Counted from the stretch's first letter, positions 8,717-18,579 are shown. The stretch is DNA of 64,000 bases from Pirellulimonas nuda (GCF_007750855.1 NZ_CP036291.1:3286001-3350000), one strand, 5' to 3'. Numbers and translations: made by a program. The notes: generated from the letters alone by a model not told the origin.

Positions 8717-9403
8717 ATGAAGTATCTTCCTCTGGCCTTGGTCATCGTTCTCTTGTCTTCTGCGGTAGGAAGGGCCAGCGAACCCGTGTCGGATCAAGGC
8801 TCGGTTCTGCTCGACTTCGATGATCTTGACGTGAAGGGGGATGCTTTGGCGCTAACCGGGAGGGCTTACGGCGGCCTGACCTGGGGCGTCGCGACGGTCC
8901 CGGGGTTCAAAGGCAACCTTGGGTATTGGCTGATCGATGATGGCAGTGATGACCCGTACCTGCAGGGGCTGGTGAACGGTTGGGGCGCAAGCGAGCTGCG
9001 GATAACGTTCCCGGGGACGGTGATCCTGCGGTCGACCCTGGCCGCGGCCCAAGGAGAGGCCTTCTTGCAATCTAGCGCGGTAAGATTCCACGGCTATCGG
9101 GGGGAGACGCTCGTTGGGGTAACGCCGTGGTACTCGGGCTTGGTGCGTCACGAGCCGTATCCGATTGAATTCCACCTGCCCCCCATCGATTCCCTGGTCG
9201 TCGAGGCCGCCAACTCGATGGACGCCAATGAGAATGGAGGTCGCTATGGCGCCTACCGGATTGATAATCTGAGGTATGTGGTCGTGCCCGAGCCGACAAG
9301 CGTGGCGTTGGGCTGCCCGGTCTTGTCGCTGTGGATTTTAGGCTGCCTAGGTCGGCGGAAAGGCCCTGGCGCGTGCCCCGGGACGGGGTCGAAGCCCGGC
9401 TAG
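8717..9403 (+). CDS. PEP-CTERM sorting domain protein
   Basis: A 228-residue exported protein. Residues 1-20 form a signal peptide (MKYLPLALVIVLLSSAVGRA). The middle has beta-rich, calcium-binding-like character with no family that I recognise. The C-terminus shows VPEPTSVALG, a hydrophobic stretch and a basic GRRK cluster, the PEP-CTERM signal handled by exosortase systems in planctomycetes. About 13 extra residues follow the basic cluster, which is unusual for this signal. It is separated by about 400 bp from the next gene and has its own 5' spacer. Function beyond surface location cannot be assigned. Confidence 0.8.
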   Translation: MKYLPLALVIVLLSSAVGRASEPVSDQGSVLLDFDDLDVKGDALALTGRAYGGLTWGVATVPGFKGNLGYWLIDDGSDDPYLQGLVNGWGASELRITFPGTVILRSTLAAAQGEAFLQSSAVRFHGYRGETLVGVTPWYSGLVRHEPYPIEFHLPPIDSLVVEAANSMDANENGGRYGAYRIDNLRYVVVPEPTSVALGCPVLSLWILGCLGRRKGPGACPGTGSKPG

Positions 9404-9803
9404 CGGCCCTGCCTTGCTCCCGGCCGCGGGGACCCGAGCCGCTCGCCCCGCCACACCCGCAACGGATTGTCGACACTCAAGAACCGTGCGGTCGCGACGG
9501 CGAATTACTGACAATCGCACAGGAAAGCCTTCCTGATCCCCCCGGCCGGGGGGGCGATCATTGTGCGAGCGGCGGAAGATCGAGCGTAATCTTCTGGATA
9601 AAATGGCCAAAATTCTTCGTAAGTTGATAGACGGAGGGCGGAGTTTCTTACCAGAGAGGGTGGTAATGCGCCATAAGCGTTTGCGATTCTCCTTTTCGAT
9701 TGTCTCTTGTCCGCTCTTATCGCCACCAACGCGGCACTAATTGTTGGCCACTTCGTTGCATCAAATAGTGCGCCTTTTAACGCCTGCCATTGACCGTAGC
9801 CCG
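9404..9803. other. Intergenic region holding a large nested inverted repeat
   Basis: About 400 bp without a gene. At 9515-9568 there is a nested dyad. An outer arm TCGCAC pairs with GTGCGA. Inside it are a small AGGAA/TTCCT hairpin and a long GC-rich palindrome of the form TGATCCCCCCGG/CCGGGGGGGCGATCA. There is no T tract after it, so it is not a classical terminator; it may be a structured RNA or a cruciform. Confidence 0.45.
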
Positions 9804-10307
9804 GTGCAGAAAGTCCGCGCCGCGCCGCATCGTTTCGCGCGGCGCCTGCTTTGCCTGGGTTTGATACTAGTTGCGGCCGGATGCGGCTCGAGCCGGCGCG
9901 GGTTGGTGGAGGTCTCCGGGATCGTGACGCTCGACGGCGCCCCGGTCACGTCGGGAAAGATCGAATTCTACCCCCCCTCGGGACGGCCCTCGGCCGGTGA
10001 GATTGATGGCGAGGGTCGTTATCGGCTTACGACGTACGAGCCGGGGGACGGCGTCCTGCCAGGAGAATACAAGGTAACCATTACGTCGGTGCTGACCCCC
10101 GACGATGGCCCTGTCTACAAGAGCTTTGAAGATGAGCTCAATGGCGTTACCGCCAATGCCAATAAATCGGGGTCCTCCCGACCCAAGAAGGCTGGCGCCC
10201 AATGGATCGTGCCGCAGAAGTACTCGAATCGAGCCTCGACGGACCTGACAGCCGAGGTGGTCCCGGGAGGTGGTGAAATCAACTTCGCGCTGGAGTCGAA
10301 GCCCTGA
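9804..10307 (+). CDS. Carboxypeptidase-regulatory-like lipoprotein
   Basis: An exported lipoprotein of the type that accompanies DUF1559 genes in planctomycetes. The lipobox VAAGC is followed by SS. A single transthyretin/carboxypeptidase-regulatory-like beta-sandwich follows, with [40 protein letters not shown] and an IVPQKYSN segment. The GTG at 9804 gives a signal peptide of normal length; the in-frame TTG at 9741 would add 21 residues. It lies 28 bp before a DUF1559 gene and is probably co-transcribed. The same fold recurs intact at 56498 and broken near 19850, in both cases after, not before, the DUF1559 gene. Confidence 0.75.
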   Translation: MQKVRAAPHRFARRLLCLGLILVAAGCGSSRRGLVEVSGIVTLDGAPVTSGKIEFYPPSGRPSAGEIDGEGRYRLTTYEPGDGVLPGEYKVTITSVLTPDDGPVYKSFEDELNGVTANANKSGSSRPKKAGAQWIVPQKYSNRASTDLTAEVVPGGGEINFALESKP

Positions 10308-10335
10308 CGCGTCAATTCGCCATAAGGAGAAAAGC

Positions 10336-11382
10336 GTGGCTTATCTAACTCGTCGACCACCGAAGTCTGGACGCCGCGACCGCGGGTTCACCTTGGTGGA
10401 ACTGCTCGTAGTGATTGCGATCATCGGGATCTTGGTCGCGCTGCTGCTGCCAGCCGTCCAGGCGGCGCGAGAGGCGGCGCGCAGGATGCAGTGTGGCAAC
10501 AACCTCAAGCAGATGGGCCTTGCCCACCTTAACTACGAGACCGCCCAGGGGCATTTCCCCGACGGCATGACGCTTGAGTGTGACCCGGTGCCGACGGAAG
10601 GGTGCCGCGGCTGGACGAACATCCACTACACGCTGGCTTACTACGAAGAGGGGGTCGTCGAACAATCGTTTGATTTCGACTTCGAAGGCGGGTGGCTTCT
10701 CTGGATGAGAGAGATGAATAGGACGCAACCTGGGGTGGTGACCCTGCTCGAGAACACGCGGCTCTCCGCGATGCTCTGCCCGAGCCTTACCAAGTGGGAG
10801 GAAACCTACGGCAGCGGCTACCGCAGGGATTACTTTGGCTGCTTCGGCGGACGGGGGCACAGTGAGGCCGGGGGCTCGTCAAGGTTCGGCACAACCGACC
10901 CGTTGACGACTCCGTTGCAGGGCCCGGACGGCCCGGTAGCGGATGATGGCATGCTCTATGCCAACAGCAGCACAAAATTCTCCGAGGTTACCGACGGCTC
11001 GTCGAAGACCTTTCTTGGTGGCGAGAGCAATCACGGCAACTTCTCCAGCGCACCCGACTACGGCGGCTGCACGGGTGGTCCCTCCCCCTGGCACATCGGT
11101 GGGTCAGGCAAGAAGGATACTCTGAGCGGCTCTTCGAAATACGGTCGTTCACAGACGTCCTATGGACGCGCGTTGCGGGGGACCATCAACCCCCTCAATT
11201 ACAAGATCCCGTGCATGAGTAGGGTTACCGATAACACGGTCCCCTTCGGCAGCGACCACGCCGGCGGCGCCAGCATGCTCTACGCCGACGGTCATGTCGA
11301 GTTTCTGGCCGATGACATCGACTTCGATCTCTACCAAGCGTTGTCCACGCGTGGCGGCGGCGAGACCCTCAATTTGAATTAG
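10336..11382 (+). CDS. DUF1559 protein with pilin-like N-terminus
   Basis: The start at GTG 10336 follows AAGGAG at 10324-10329 with ideal spacing; an ATG at 10270 lies inside the previous gene. The 348-residue product has a type IV prepilin-like signal, [26 protein letters not shown], then the [11 protein letters not shown] block. The DUF1559 body follows, with the [12 protein letters not shown] block and the C-terminal [20 protein letters not shown]1559 proteins are a large planctomycete family with pseudopilin-like helices, presumably assembled at or across the membrane; their role is not established. It forms a pair with the upstream lipoprotein. Confidence 0.9.
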   Translation: MAYLTRRPPKSGRRDRGFTLVELLVVIAIIGILVALLLPAVQAAREAARRMQCGNNLKQMGLAHLNYETAQGHFPDGMTLECDPVPTEGCRGWTNIHYTLAYYEEGVVEQSFDFDFEGGWLLWMREMNRTQPGVVTLLENTRLSAMLCPSLTKWEETYGSGYRRDYFGCFGGRGHSEAGGSSRFGTTDPLTTPLQGPDGPVADDGMLYANSSTKFSEVTDGSSKTFLGGESNHGNFSSAPDYGGCTGGPSPWHIGGSGKKDTLSGSSKYGRSQTSYGRALRGTINPLNYKIPCMSRVTDNTVPFGSDHAGGASMLYADGHVEFLADDIDFDLYQALSTRGGGETLNLN

Positions 11383-11398
11383 AACTCACTTACCGGAT

Positions 11399-11426
11399 GG
11401 GCGGTTGCAACGCAGGTTGACCGCCC
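11399..11426 (+). terminator. Possible hairpin after the DUF1559 gene
   Basis: GGGCGGT (11399-11405) pairs with ACCGCCC (11420-11426); an inner CAAC/GTTG pairing leaves a GCAG loop and a two-base bulge. No T tract follows, so termination is only suggested by position, 17 bp after the stop. Confidence 0.4.
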
Positions 11427-11643
11427 GTGCATGCCCAGCCAACGAGGCGGTGAGAAGACCGGAGAAAAGACGACTCGAATGTACGCCTTGAGGCTGTTTG
11501 CCGTGTTGCAATCTGTACTTTTCTTCGACTCTAACCCCGGCGACAACTTGGACTAGCAGCAACGGCTGCGACAACGACGGACTTGTTCTTTGTCGGCGCT
11601 CGTAGCACCGGCTATTCACCACTGTTTCGGGATACCTAATCCA

Positions 11644-12900
11644 ATGAAGATCCTACCACTTCGATTGCTTACTTGGCGATGTTTCGCCAAAGCACTCCTC
11701 GCGCCGGCGATGGCCATCGCGATCAGCAGCGCCGCTCAAGCGGTCGACTGGGACGGCGGCGGCGACGGAACGAGCTACCAGGACCCCCTGAACTGGGTCG
11801 ACGACGACCCGACTTTCGCGGACCTCACGCGAAACATCAGCGGCGCCTTCACGGTCGAACGCAACGTCGATATCACCGTCAATCGCACCTTTGTCAATGG
11901 CGGCGCGGTGCTGAATGTCACCGGCGGCACGCAATCCGACGGCCAGTCCGGCGCCAACGTTTTCAACACCGTGGGAGACAGCGGCGCCGGCACGCTCAAC
12001 GTGTCGGGAGGGTCCTACAGCATCGGGCACGGACTCCGCGTTGGGGTGGGCGCTGCTCCCGATGGCGTCGTGAATATTACCGGTGGCGACCTGATCGTGT
12101 TCCGCGACGCCAACATCAAAGCGGTAGACTGGGCCAGTTTCGGTGGACGCGGATCGATCGAGATTGGCGACACCGCTCTTACGGGTGGAGGGGGGCGTTT
12201 GCAAATCTCCGGGGGGTCGCTGGCGACGCGAGCCGGTGTGTATTTAGGCGAGACAGGTTTTTTCCGCGTCGTGGGCTCGGCGCCGACGTCGATCGGCATC
12301 GGCGCCAATGGAACCCTGGACGGCTATTGGCACCAGGTTCCGGGCAGCACGCTTGAAATCCAGATCGACGAAACCTCTAAGGGCGTGACGCCCATCTCGG
12401 TTGACATCACCAGCGGCACCGGCCAAGGGGGGGGCAACGTCTACTTTGACGCTGGTTCGCTTCTGGACGTGAGCTTCCTGGGCGCCGAGAACCAAGGCCG
12501 CTTTACCGTGATGACGTGGGATGGAACCGTCACCGACAATGGTCTTGCCTTCGCCCCCGGCGTCGACACCGACCTCTGGAGCTTCTCGGTCAACGCCAAT
12601 AGCCTGACGGTCCAGGCCGGCGATGGCCCCTTCGGCGTGCCCGGCGACTTTAATAGCGACAACGTGGTCGACGCGGCCGACTACACGGTCTACCGCGACA
12701 ACCTCGGATTGGACTCTGCCGCACTCAACGGCAACGGCACGGGCGAATCGACCGTCGTACCCGCCGACTACACCCTTTGGCAGAGCCAGTTCGGCGCCTC
12801 AAACGCTCTGTCCGCGTCGGCGACGCCGGTGCCTGAGCCCGGGTCGCTGCTGCTGCTGATGGTCGGCATGGCTGCTTGCGGGGCGCGGCGCCGGGCATAG
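11644..12900 (+). CDS. Dockerin and PEP-CTERM surface protein with beta-strand repeats
   Basis: The ATG at 11644 gives a signal peptide ending in SSAAQA. The 418-residue product then has WDGGGDGTSYQDPLNW, followed by short repeats of the form LNVTGG, LNVSGG, VNITGG and LQISGG. These suggest a beta-helix of the autotransporter-like type. Residues about 332-385 form a dockerin type I pair (GDFNSDNVVDAADYTVYRDNLG and a more degenerate second half). The C-terminus is VPEPGS, hydrophobic, RRR: a PEP-CTERM signal. It is a paralogue of the next gene, which lacks the dockerin. The protein is exported and probably surface-anchored; the dockerin implies a cohesin-bearing partner that is not in this window. 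Confidence 0.85.
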   Translation: MKILPLRLLTWRCFAKALLAPAMAIAISSAAQAVDWDGGGDGTSYQDPLNWVDDDPTFADLTRNISGAFTVERNVDITVNRTFVNGGAVLNVTGGTQSDGQSGANVFNTVGDSGAGTLNVSGGSYSIGHGLRVGVGAAPDGVVNITGGDLIVFRDANIKAVDWASFGGRGSIEIGDTALTGGGGRLQISGGSLATRAGVYLGETGFFRVVGSAPTSIGIGANGTLDGYWHQVPGSTLEIQIDETSKGVTPISVDITSGTGQGGGNVYFDAGSLLDVSFLGAENQGRFTVMTWDGTVTDNGLAFAPGVDTDLWSFSVNANSLTVQAGDGPFGVPGDFNSDNVVDAADYTVYRDNLGLDSAALNGNGTGESTVVPADYTLWQSQFGASNALSASATPVPEPGSLLLLMVGMAACGARRRA

Positions 12901-12907
12901 GCCGCGG

Positions 12908-12940
12908 CGCCAGCCCCGGCAACTTGGCCGGGGCCTGGCG
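12908..12940 (+). terminator. Strong GC hairpin after the dockerin gene
   Basis: CGCCAGCCCCGGC (12908-12920) pairs with GCCGGGGCCTGGCG (12927-12940) around an AACTTG loop, with one bulged C. It begins 8 bp after the stop codon. There is no T tract, so termination efficiency is uncertain. Confidence 0.5.
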
Positions 12941-13175
12941 TTCGCCGCCCAGGAGCACGGCCCCGTGCACTCCTGTCACGTCACTCCCTGCGATCACAAC
13001 CGAAGAAGAGAAGAGGAGAGGAAACCGTCGTCGTCCGCGTCGATAGCCGTCGGTTCCAATAGGCCTGAAACCGCGGCAAGAGCCGACGCATTTGTCGCGC
13101 TGCGTCGCGGCGAACTAGCCTTGGCCCGCGTCCGTTACACTATCCGTACACCCTGATTTGGAGCTTGTGAGTCTA

Positions 13176-14279
13176 ATGCATGTACTTTCACCAAGACGAT
13201 TCGTCTTACGGGGAGTCGCCGCGGCCATGACCGCCGCCGTCTTCGCCGCCACCCTCGGCGGCGCTCAGGCGGCGATTTGGACCGGCGGAGGAGATGGAAC
13301 GAGCTACGAGCAGGACCTCAACTGGGATGTTGTTGAAGCGTTTCCCGGGAGCACGCGAGACATCAACGGCGCGTTTACCGTGACACGCGCGGTCGACACC
13401 AACACGAACCGGACCTTTGTGAACGGCGGCGCTGTCTTGAATGTTACTGCCGGCAATCATGACGATAGCCAATCAGGCGCGGGCATCTTCAACTTTGTTG
13501 GCGACGGCAGTGCTGGCACAACCAACCTGTCTGGCGGAGTCTACGCGATCGGGCATGGGCTGCGGATTGGTGGAGGCAACGAATTCTCCGATGGTGCCTT
13601 CCACGTTACCGGCGGTGAGCTGAGCGTTTATCGTGATGCGAACTCCTCTATCACCCCCGGAAACCCCGCCGGACGCTCCTCGATACAAGTCGGAGGCCAG
13701 GTCGCCGGCAGCTCGGGAGTCTTTGAAGTCTCCGGCGGTTCTGTGGTGTCTCGTTTCGGAGCGCACGTAGGCTCAACCGGTGTGTTCAGTGTCGTCGGTT
13801 CGGGTGCGACATCGATCAATATCGGGAACAACATCAACGGCGACGGCGATTGGATCACCCGGGCAGGCAGCCTATTGAAGGCTTCGATTGACGCTGGCGG
13901 CCTTACGCCCATCATGGTCAACGACAACGCCGATGATGGCGCGGGCATCACGGTTGAGATCGAGGACGGCTCGTTGCTGGACCTGAGTTTCTCCGGGATC
14001 GCCCCGGTTGCCGGCACGTGGACCGTGCTGGTGGCGGAGAACGCGGACATCGAGTGGAACTCGGCAACCGGCACGGGTGTCGGCGGCATCGGCGGCGTCA
14101 CCGGGTATACCCTCGGACTGGCGCTCTCGCCTTCGACCGCACCCGGCTGGAGTTTCGCCGTCGACAATTCCGGGGCGAACGGCTTGCTGACCGCGACCTA
14201 CGCCGTCCCTGAGCCGTCCTCGCTCGCGCTCTTGATGCTCGGTGGACTCTTCGCCTTGCAAGGGCGTCGCAGGTCGTAA
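13176..14279 (+). CDS. PEP-CTERM protein, tandem paralogue without dockerin
   Basis: The ATG at 13176 gives a signal peptide ending in GGAQA. The 367-residue product aligns along most of its length with the preceding gene: WTGGGDGTSYEQDLNW, FTVTRAVDTNTNRTFVNGGAVLNVTAG, then LSGG, VTGG and VSGG repeats. It goes straight to VPEPSSLALLMLGGLFALQGRRRS, the PEP-CTERM signal, with no dockerin in between. The pair therefore arose by tandem duplication followed by gain or loss of the dockerin. A clear terminator follows at 14313. An in-frame TTG at 13158 is an alternative start. Confidence 0.85.
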   Translation: MHVLSPRRFVLRGVAAAMTAAVFAATLGGAQAAIWTGGGDGTSYEQDLNWDVVEAFPGSTRDINGAFTVTRAVDTNTNRTFVNGGAVLNVTAGNHDDSQSGAGIFNFVGDGSAGTTNLSGGVYAIGHGLRIGGGNEFSDGAFHVTGGELSVYRDANSSITPGNPAGRSSIQVGGQVAGSSGVFEVSGGSVVSRFGAHVGSTGVFSVVGSGATSINIGNNINGDGDWITRAGSLLKASIDAGGLTPIMVNDNADDGAGITVEIEDGSLLDLSFSGIAPVAGTWTVLVAENADIEWNSATGTGVGGIGGVTGYTLGLALSPSTAPGWSFAVDNSGANGLLTATYAVPEPSSLALLMLGGLFALQGRRRS

Positions 14280-14312
14280 GAAGGTCTTGTTGTGAAACGA
14301 GTGGTCCTTTAA

Positions 14313-14347
14313 GCCCGCTCCCTGGGGCAGGGGAGCGGGCTTTCTTT
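14313..14347 (+). terminator. Rho-independent terminator
   Basis: A perfect 10-bp stem (GCCCGCTCCC at 14313-14322 with GGGAGCGGGC at 14331-14340) encloses an 8-base loop and is followed by TTTCTTT. It ends the PEP-CTERM gene transcript. Confidence 0.85.
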
Positions 14348-14492
14348 GCGGAAAATGGCCGGGGGAAGAGTCACAACCTACGCGAGTGGGTTTCGAGTGT
14401 TTGTTTTTCCGGGCTAGAGACTTGCTTGCCGGGGAATCCAGCAGTTGCCCGATCAGCTTGCAACCAAACAACGACCAAGAGGCGAGGACACG

Positions 14493-17400
14493 ATGCGGCA
14501 GTCAAAAAGGCTTCTCTTTGAGGTGCTTGAGTCTCGTCAGCTACTGGCCGCAGACCTAATTATTACTGAGTTTGTCGCCTCGAATCAGGATTCTCTCCTC
14601 GACGGCAGCGGCGCGTCGTCGGACTGGATCGAGATCTTCAACAATGGCGACCAGAGCATTGATCTCGCCGGGCACGCGTTGACCGACGACCCCGATGAGC
14701 TAGACAAGTGGGAGTTTCCCAGTCGGCTGCTCGGGGCGGGGGAATACTTGGTTGTCTTCGCGTCCGGCAACGCGACGCCTGATCCGGCGGGCAATCTGCA
14801 TACCAACTTTTCCCTCGCGGCCGGGGGTGAGTACTTGGCGCTGTCTGATCCCAGCGGGACGGTGCTGTCGGAGTTTGGCTCCAGCGCCGAGAACTACCCA
14901 GCCCTCGGCAGCGACGAAGCCTATGGCCTCGCGTTTGATTCCATCGTGAGCGCGGTCGTAACCCCCACGAGTGGCGTCCGGTACCTCATACCTACTAACA
15001 ACGCCGTCGATGCGCACTGGACGGGCAATGCGTTTAACGATTCTGCCTGGCAATCAGGTACGGCGAGCCTTGGGTTTGAGGACACCCCCGCCGACTTTCA
15101 GGACCTCATTCTGACGCCCGTCCCCCAAGGGACGGCGTCGTTGTACGTACGCATCCCCTTTACGGTTACGGACCCAAACACGCTTCTCGATACCCTCCAA
15201 ATGAAGTACGACGATGGCTTCATTGCTTATCTCAACGGCACACGGATCACGAGCGCCAATGCCCCTGCCCTCAGCGGGTACAATTCCGTAGCAACCGCCC
15301 AGCATCCCGACGGTCTGGCGGTCGATTTCGTAGACTTTGACGTAAGCGCCTATTCTGGCGCACTGGTCGTTGGCAGCAACACCCTGGCCATCCACCTGCT
15401 CAATCGAAACAGCAGCAGTTCCGATTTGCTGATGGCGCCACGCCTCACAACGACGACGGGGGGCCTGCTCCTGCCGCCGGTCGAGGGGCGGCTATTGGCG
15501 CCCACGCCCGCGCGCCCCAACACGAACGTGCTGGCGGGCGCCGTCGAGTTTTCTCGCGTCGGCGGCGCGTTTGCGGGATCATTCCAACTGACCATGTCGT
15601 CCGCCGGGCCAAACGAGACGATCCGCTACACCACGGATGGAACCCTGCCGACCGCCGCTTCGCCCGCGTACAGCGGCGCGATCACCGTGAGTGCGACGAC
15701 GCAGTTCCATGCCCGGGCCTATGGGCCCGTGGGGCAGCTTGGCCCGGTCACCGTCGAGACCTACTCGCACACCGAGGCGTCGACGTTCAGCTTCACGTCG
15801 GACCTGCCGATTGTCGTCATCGAGAACCTCGGCCAGGGCGTGCCCGGGGAAGAGTTTGAGGACGCCGCGCTGGCGCTCTACGACATCGACGAGGAGACGG
15901 GGCGCAGCGCGCTCTCCCACCCCGCTGACGTCACGACCCTCATCGGCCAACATCGACGCGGGTCGAGCACGCTGAACAACCCCAAGCCGAATCTCCGCAT
16001 CGAGCTGCGCGACGCTTTCGGTGAAGACCAAAGCATGTCCCTGTTGGGGATGCCCGACGAGTCGGATTGGATCCTGTCCGGTCCCTACCGGTTCGATCGC
16101 GCCATGATCCGGGACACGCTGCTGCACGACCTCAGCAATCAGATGGGCCGCTACGCCGTGCGTACCCGCTTCGTCGAGGTCTACGCCAACACCAATGGCG
16201 GCTCGCTCGACGGCGGTGACTACCTGGGTGTTTACGTGTTGATGGAGAATATCAAGCGGGACGGCGATCGGGTCGATATCGACGCCCTGGAGCCCGGTCA
16301 TAATTCCGAGCCCGAGATCACCGGCGGATACATCATCAAGATCGACCGCGCAGACGGTGAGTCTGGCAGTAGTTGGTCGACCTCGCGGGGCGTGCCGAAC
16401 CGAGGGGGAGCTCGCTTCGTGCACGTCGAACCCGAGCGGGCCGATATGACCGATGAACAGGTGTCCTACATCCGCGGTTACGTGCAGGACCTGGAAGACG
16501 CCCTCTACGGTCCGAACTCAACCGACCCGATCCTCGGCTACGAAGCCTATCTGGACGTGGAGGCGTCGATCGATCACCACATCCTTCGCGTGTTTTCGCT
16601 CGAGCCCGATGCGTTGGGGCTGAGCACCTTTCTCACCAAGGACCGCGATGGAAAGCTGAGTTTCGGGCCGCTTTGGGACTCAGATCGATCGATGGGTTCC
16701 GACGGCGACCTTCGCTCCTCCAACCCGGAAGCATGGTTCTCCGGTGTAGACTTTTTCGAGTTTGACTGGTGGGGCGAACTGTTCAAGGACCCCGATTTCT
16801 TGCAGGGGTGGGTCGATCGCTGGCAAGAGCTGCGCCAGACAACGCTCAGTGACGCGAACCTGTTGGCGACGATAAACGCTCAAGCCTCGCAACTCGCCGA
16901 GGCTCAGGCCCGGAACTTCGCGCGTTGGCCAGAAGTGGCGCCCAACGGGGGCGAGTTTGCCCAGCCGGGGCTGACCGGATGGGAAGCCGAGGTGAGCCAC
17001 CTGGCTGGGTGGGTGTTGGCGCGTGCGAGTTGGATTGATGGGCAACTGATCGCCGCCCCGACGCTGGCCCCCAACCCGGGGAACGTATCGGCGGGTGTTC
17101 AAGTGGTTCTCGCCTCCAACCAGCCCGGCGCCGACATCTACTACACGCTCGACGGGACCGATCCCCGGTCGGAAGGCGGCGGCATTTCGCCTACGGCGAT
17201 GCTCTTTACAGCGCCCATCGCCATCAACGCGACGACGCAGGTTACCGCCCGAGCGATGGGGACGCCCGCCGAAAGCGTCGGGCAGACCCCGGGCGTCAGC
17301 CCCTGGAGCCGGGCGGTCGCGGGTCTGTACGCGGTAGAGGTCCCTGCCTCGTCCGCCAATCTGCGGATCACGGAGTTGCACTACCATCCCGCTGATCCAT

Positions 17401-18488
17401 CTCCGAGCGAACTCAACGCGGTTCCCGGCACAGACGAAGACGATTTCGAGTTTGTTGAGTTGCTCAATGTGAGCGACGACGCGATCAGCCTGAACCAGGT
17501 GAGGCTGGGCGAGGCCGTCGACTTCGACTTTAGCACGGGCTTGATCACGTCACTCGCGCCGGGCGAAACAGCCTTGGTCGTCAAGAACATCGCGGCGTTT
17601 GAAGCGCGGTACGGGACCGGCTTCCCAATCGCTGGCGAATACTCCGGCAAGTTCGCGGATAGCGGCGAGCGTGTCACGCTCGCCGATAGCACCGGCCTGC
17701 TGATTCATGATTTCACGTACTCCGATGCCGCTCCGTGGCCCGCTGCCGCCGACGGCGACGGCCCTTCGTTGGAGGTCATTGACGCACTTGGCAGTCTCAG
17801 TCAGCCGACGAATTGGCGTATCAGCGCAGCGGATGGCGGGACGCCTGGCGTAGCACAGGCCTTGGGGTTGGTCGGCGACTATGATCGCAACGGCTTCGTG
17901 GAAGAGGCAGACTACGGCATCTGGAGGAGCACGTTTGGATCGACCGTCGATCTCCGCGCAGATGGCAACGGCGACCAGGTTGTCGACGCGGCGGACTACA
18001 CGGTCTGGCGGGACAACCTGGGGCAGCCCGCCGTAGCCTCCTTGGCAGTAGCGACCGCCGCCCTAGATGGTTCGGTTTCGCCAGTCGGGGTGAAGGCTGA
18101 AGCAGTGGCCGCGCTGGCGGCGCCGTTCGAGGACGGCCAAGCTCTCAAGAGTGACGCCTGGGTGCAGGCCGCCTACTCGCAACTGGTGGCTAGTCAAGTT
18201 GCGCCGACGGCCAAGCTGCCCAGAGGACGGCATGAAGCGTCGTCTGATCTGGCGCAGCCGCAGACCTCCCCTGCAGTCCACCCATGGAGCCGGGATACGG
18301 CGTTCTTGAGGCACGAGCTTCAGAGCGGCGACCGTCGGGCGGTGCGTGACGCCTCGACGGGCCGCCCACACGGGCTGGGCGGCGCAGGGAGCAAAGCGTC
18401 CCGGGCGGTCGACGAGGTGTTCGCCGAGTGGACGGCGTTTCGCCGAGGCCACAACGTTCAAGGCTCGGCCTTGTCGGACAGTCGCTAG
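14493..18488 (+). CDS. CotH kinase family protein with lamin-tail and dockerin domains
   Basis: The 1331-residue protein starts at ATG 14493. Its N-terminus LLFEVLESRQLLAAD is the LEPR-XLL motif found on large planctomycete surface proteins. Domains in order: lamin-tail domain (about 20-115), a jelly-roll region (about 165-310), a chitobiase-type FN3-associated domain (TIRYTTDGTLPT, about 375), and a CotH kinase-like domain (about 430-850). The CotH region includes the GVYVLMENIKRDGDRVDID and GPLWDSDRSMG blocks. Then come a second FN3-associated domain (YYTLDGTDP, about 880), a second lamin-tail domain (about 955-1080), and dockerin type I (GDYDRNGFVEEADYGIW and GNGDQVVDAADYTVWRDNLG, about 1127-1177). 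A roughly 155-residue tail is unrecognised. It is probably exported and surface-bound. The upstream terminator implies its own promoter. Confidence 0.88.
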   Translation: MRQSKRLLFEVLESRQLLAADLIITEFVASNQDSLLDGSGASSDWIEIFNNGDQSIDLAGHALTDDPDELDKWEFPSRLLGAGEYLVVFASGNATPDPAGNLHTNFSLAAGGEYLALSDPSGTVLSEFGSSAENYPALGSDEAYGLAFDSIVSAVVTPTSGVRYLIPTNNAVDAHWTGNAFNDSAWQSGTASLGFEDTPADFQDLILTPVPQGTASLYVRIPFTVTDPNTLLDTLQMKYDDGFIAYLNGTRITSANAPALSGYNSVATAQHPDGLAVDFVDFDVSAYSGALVVGSNTLAIHLLNRNSSSSDLLMAPRLTTTTGGLLLPPVEGRLLAPTPARPNTNVLAGAVEFSRVGGAFAGSFQLTMSSAGPNETIRYTTDGTLPTAASPAYSGAITVSATTQFHARAYGPVGQLGPVTVETYSHTEASTFSFTSDLPIVVIENLGQGVPGEEFEDAALALYDIDEETGRSALSHPADVTTLIGQHRRGSSTLNNPKPNLRIELRDAFGEDQSMSLLGMPDESDWILSGPYRFDRAMIRDTLLHDLSNQMGRYAVRTRFVEVYANTNGGSLDGGDYLGVYVLMENIKRDGDRVDIDALEPGHNSEPEITGGYIIKIDRADGESGSSWSTSRGVPNRGGARFVHVEPERADMTDEQVSYIRGYVQDLEDALYGPNSTDPILGYEAYLDVEASIDHHILRVFSLEPDALGLSTFLTKDRDGKLSFGPLWDSDRSMGSDGDLRSSNPEAWFSGVDFFEFDWWGELFKDPDFLQGWVDRWQELRQTTLSDANLLATINAQASQLAEAQARNFARWPEVAPNGGEFAQPGLTGWEAEVSHLAGWVLARASWIDGQLIAAPTLAPNPGNVSAGVQVVLASNQPGADIYYTLDGTDPRSEGGGISPTAMLFTAPIAINATTQVTARAMGTPAESVGQTPGVSPWSRAVAGLYAVEVPASSANLRITELHYHPADPSPSELNAVPGTDEDDFEFVELLNVSDDAISLNQVRLGEAVDFDFSTGLITSLAPGETALVVKNIAAFEARYGTGFPIAGEYSGKFADSGERVTLADSTGLLIHDFTYSDAAPWPAAADGDGPSLEVIDALGSLSQPTNWRISAADGGTPGVAQALGLVGDYDRNGFVEEADYGIWRSTFGSTVDLRADGNGDQVVDAADYTVWRDNLGQPAVASLAVATAALDGSVSPVGVKAEAVAALAAPFEDGQALKSDAWVQAAYSQLVASQVAPTAKLPRGRHEASSDLAQPQTSPAVHPWSRDTAFLRHELQSGDRRAVRDASTGRPHGLGGAGSKASRAVDEVFAEWTAFRRGHNVQGSALSDSR

Positions 18489-18556
18489 CTTGCCGTCGGC
18501 GAATCCAGGCGCCGCGTAGACGCAGCGACTCTCCGCGGTCTCGTCGTATTTCTTCC

Positions 18557-18579
18557 GGCGCCTGTCGCAATCAGGCGCC
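18557..18579 (+). terminator. Perfect hairpin downstream of the CotH gene
   Basis: GGCGCCTG (18557-18564) pairs with CAGGCGCC (18572-18579) across a 7-base loop, about 70 bp after the stop. No long T tract follows. Confidence 0.45.
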
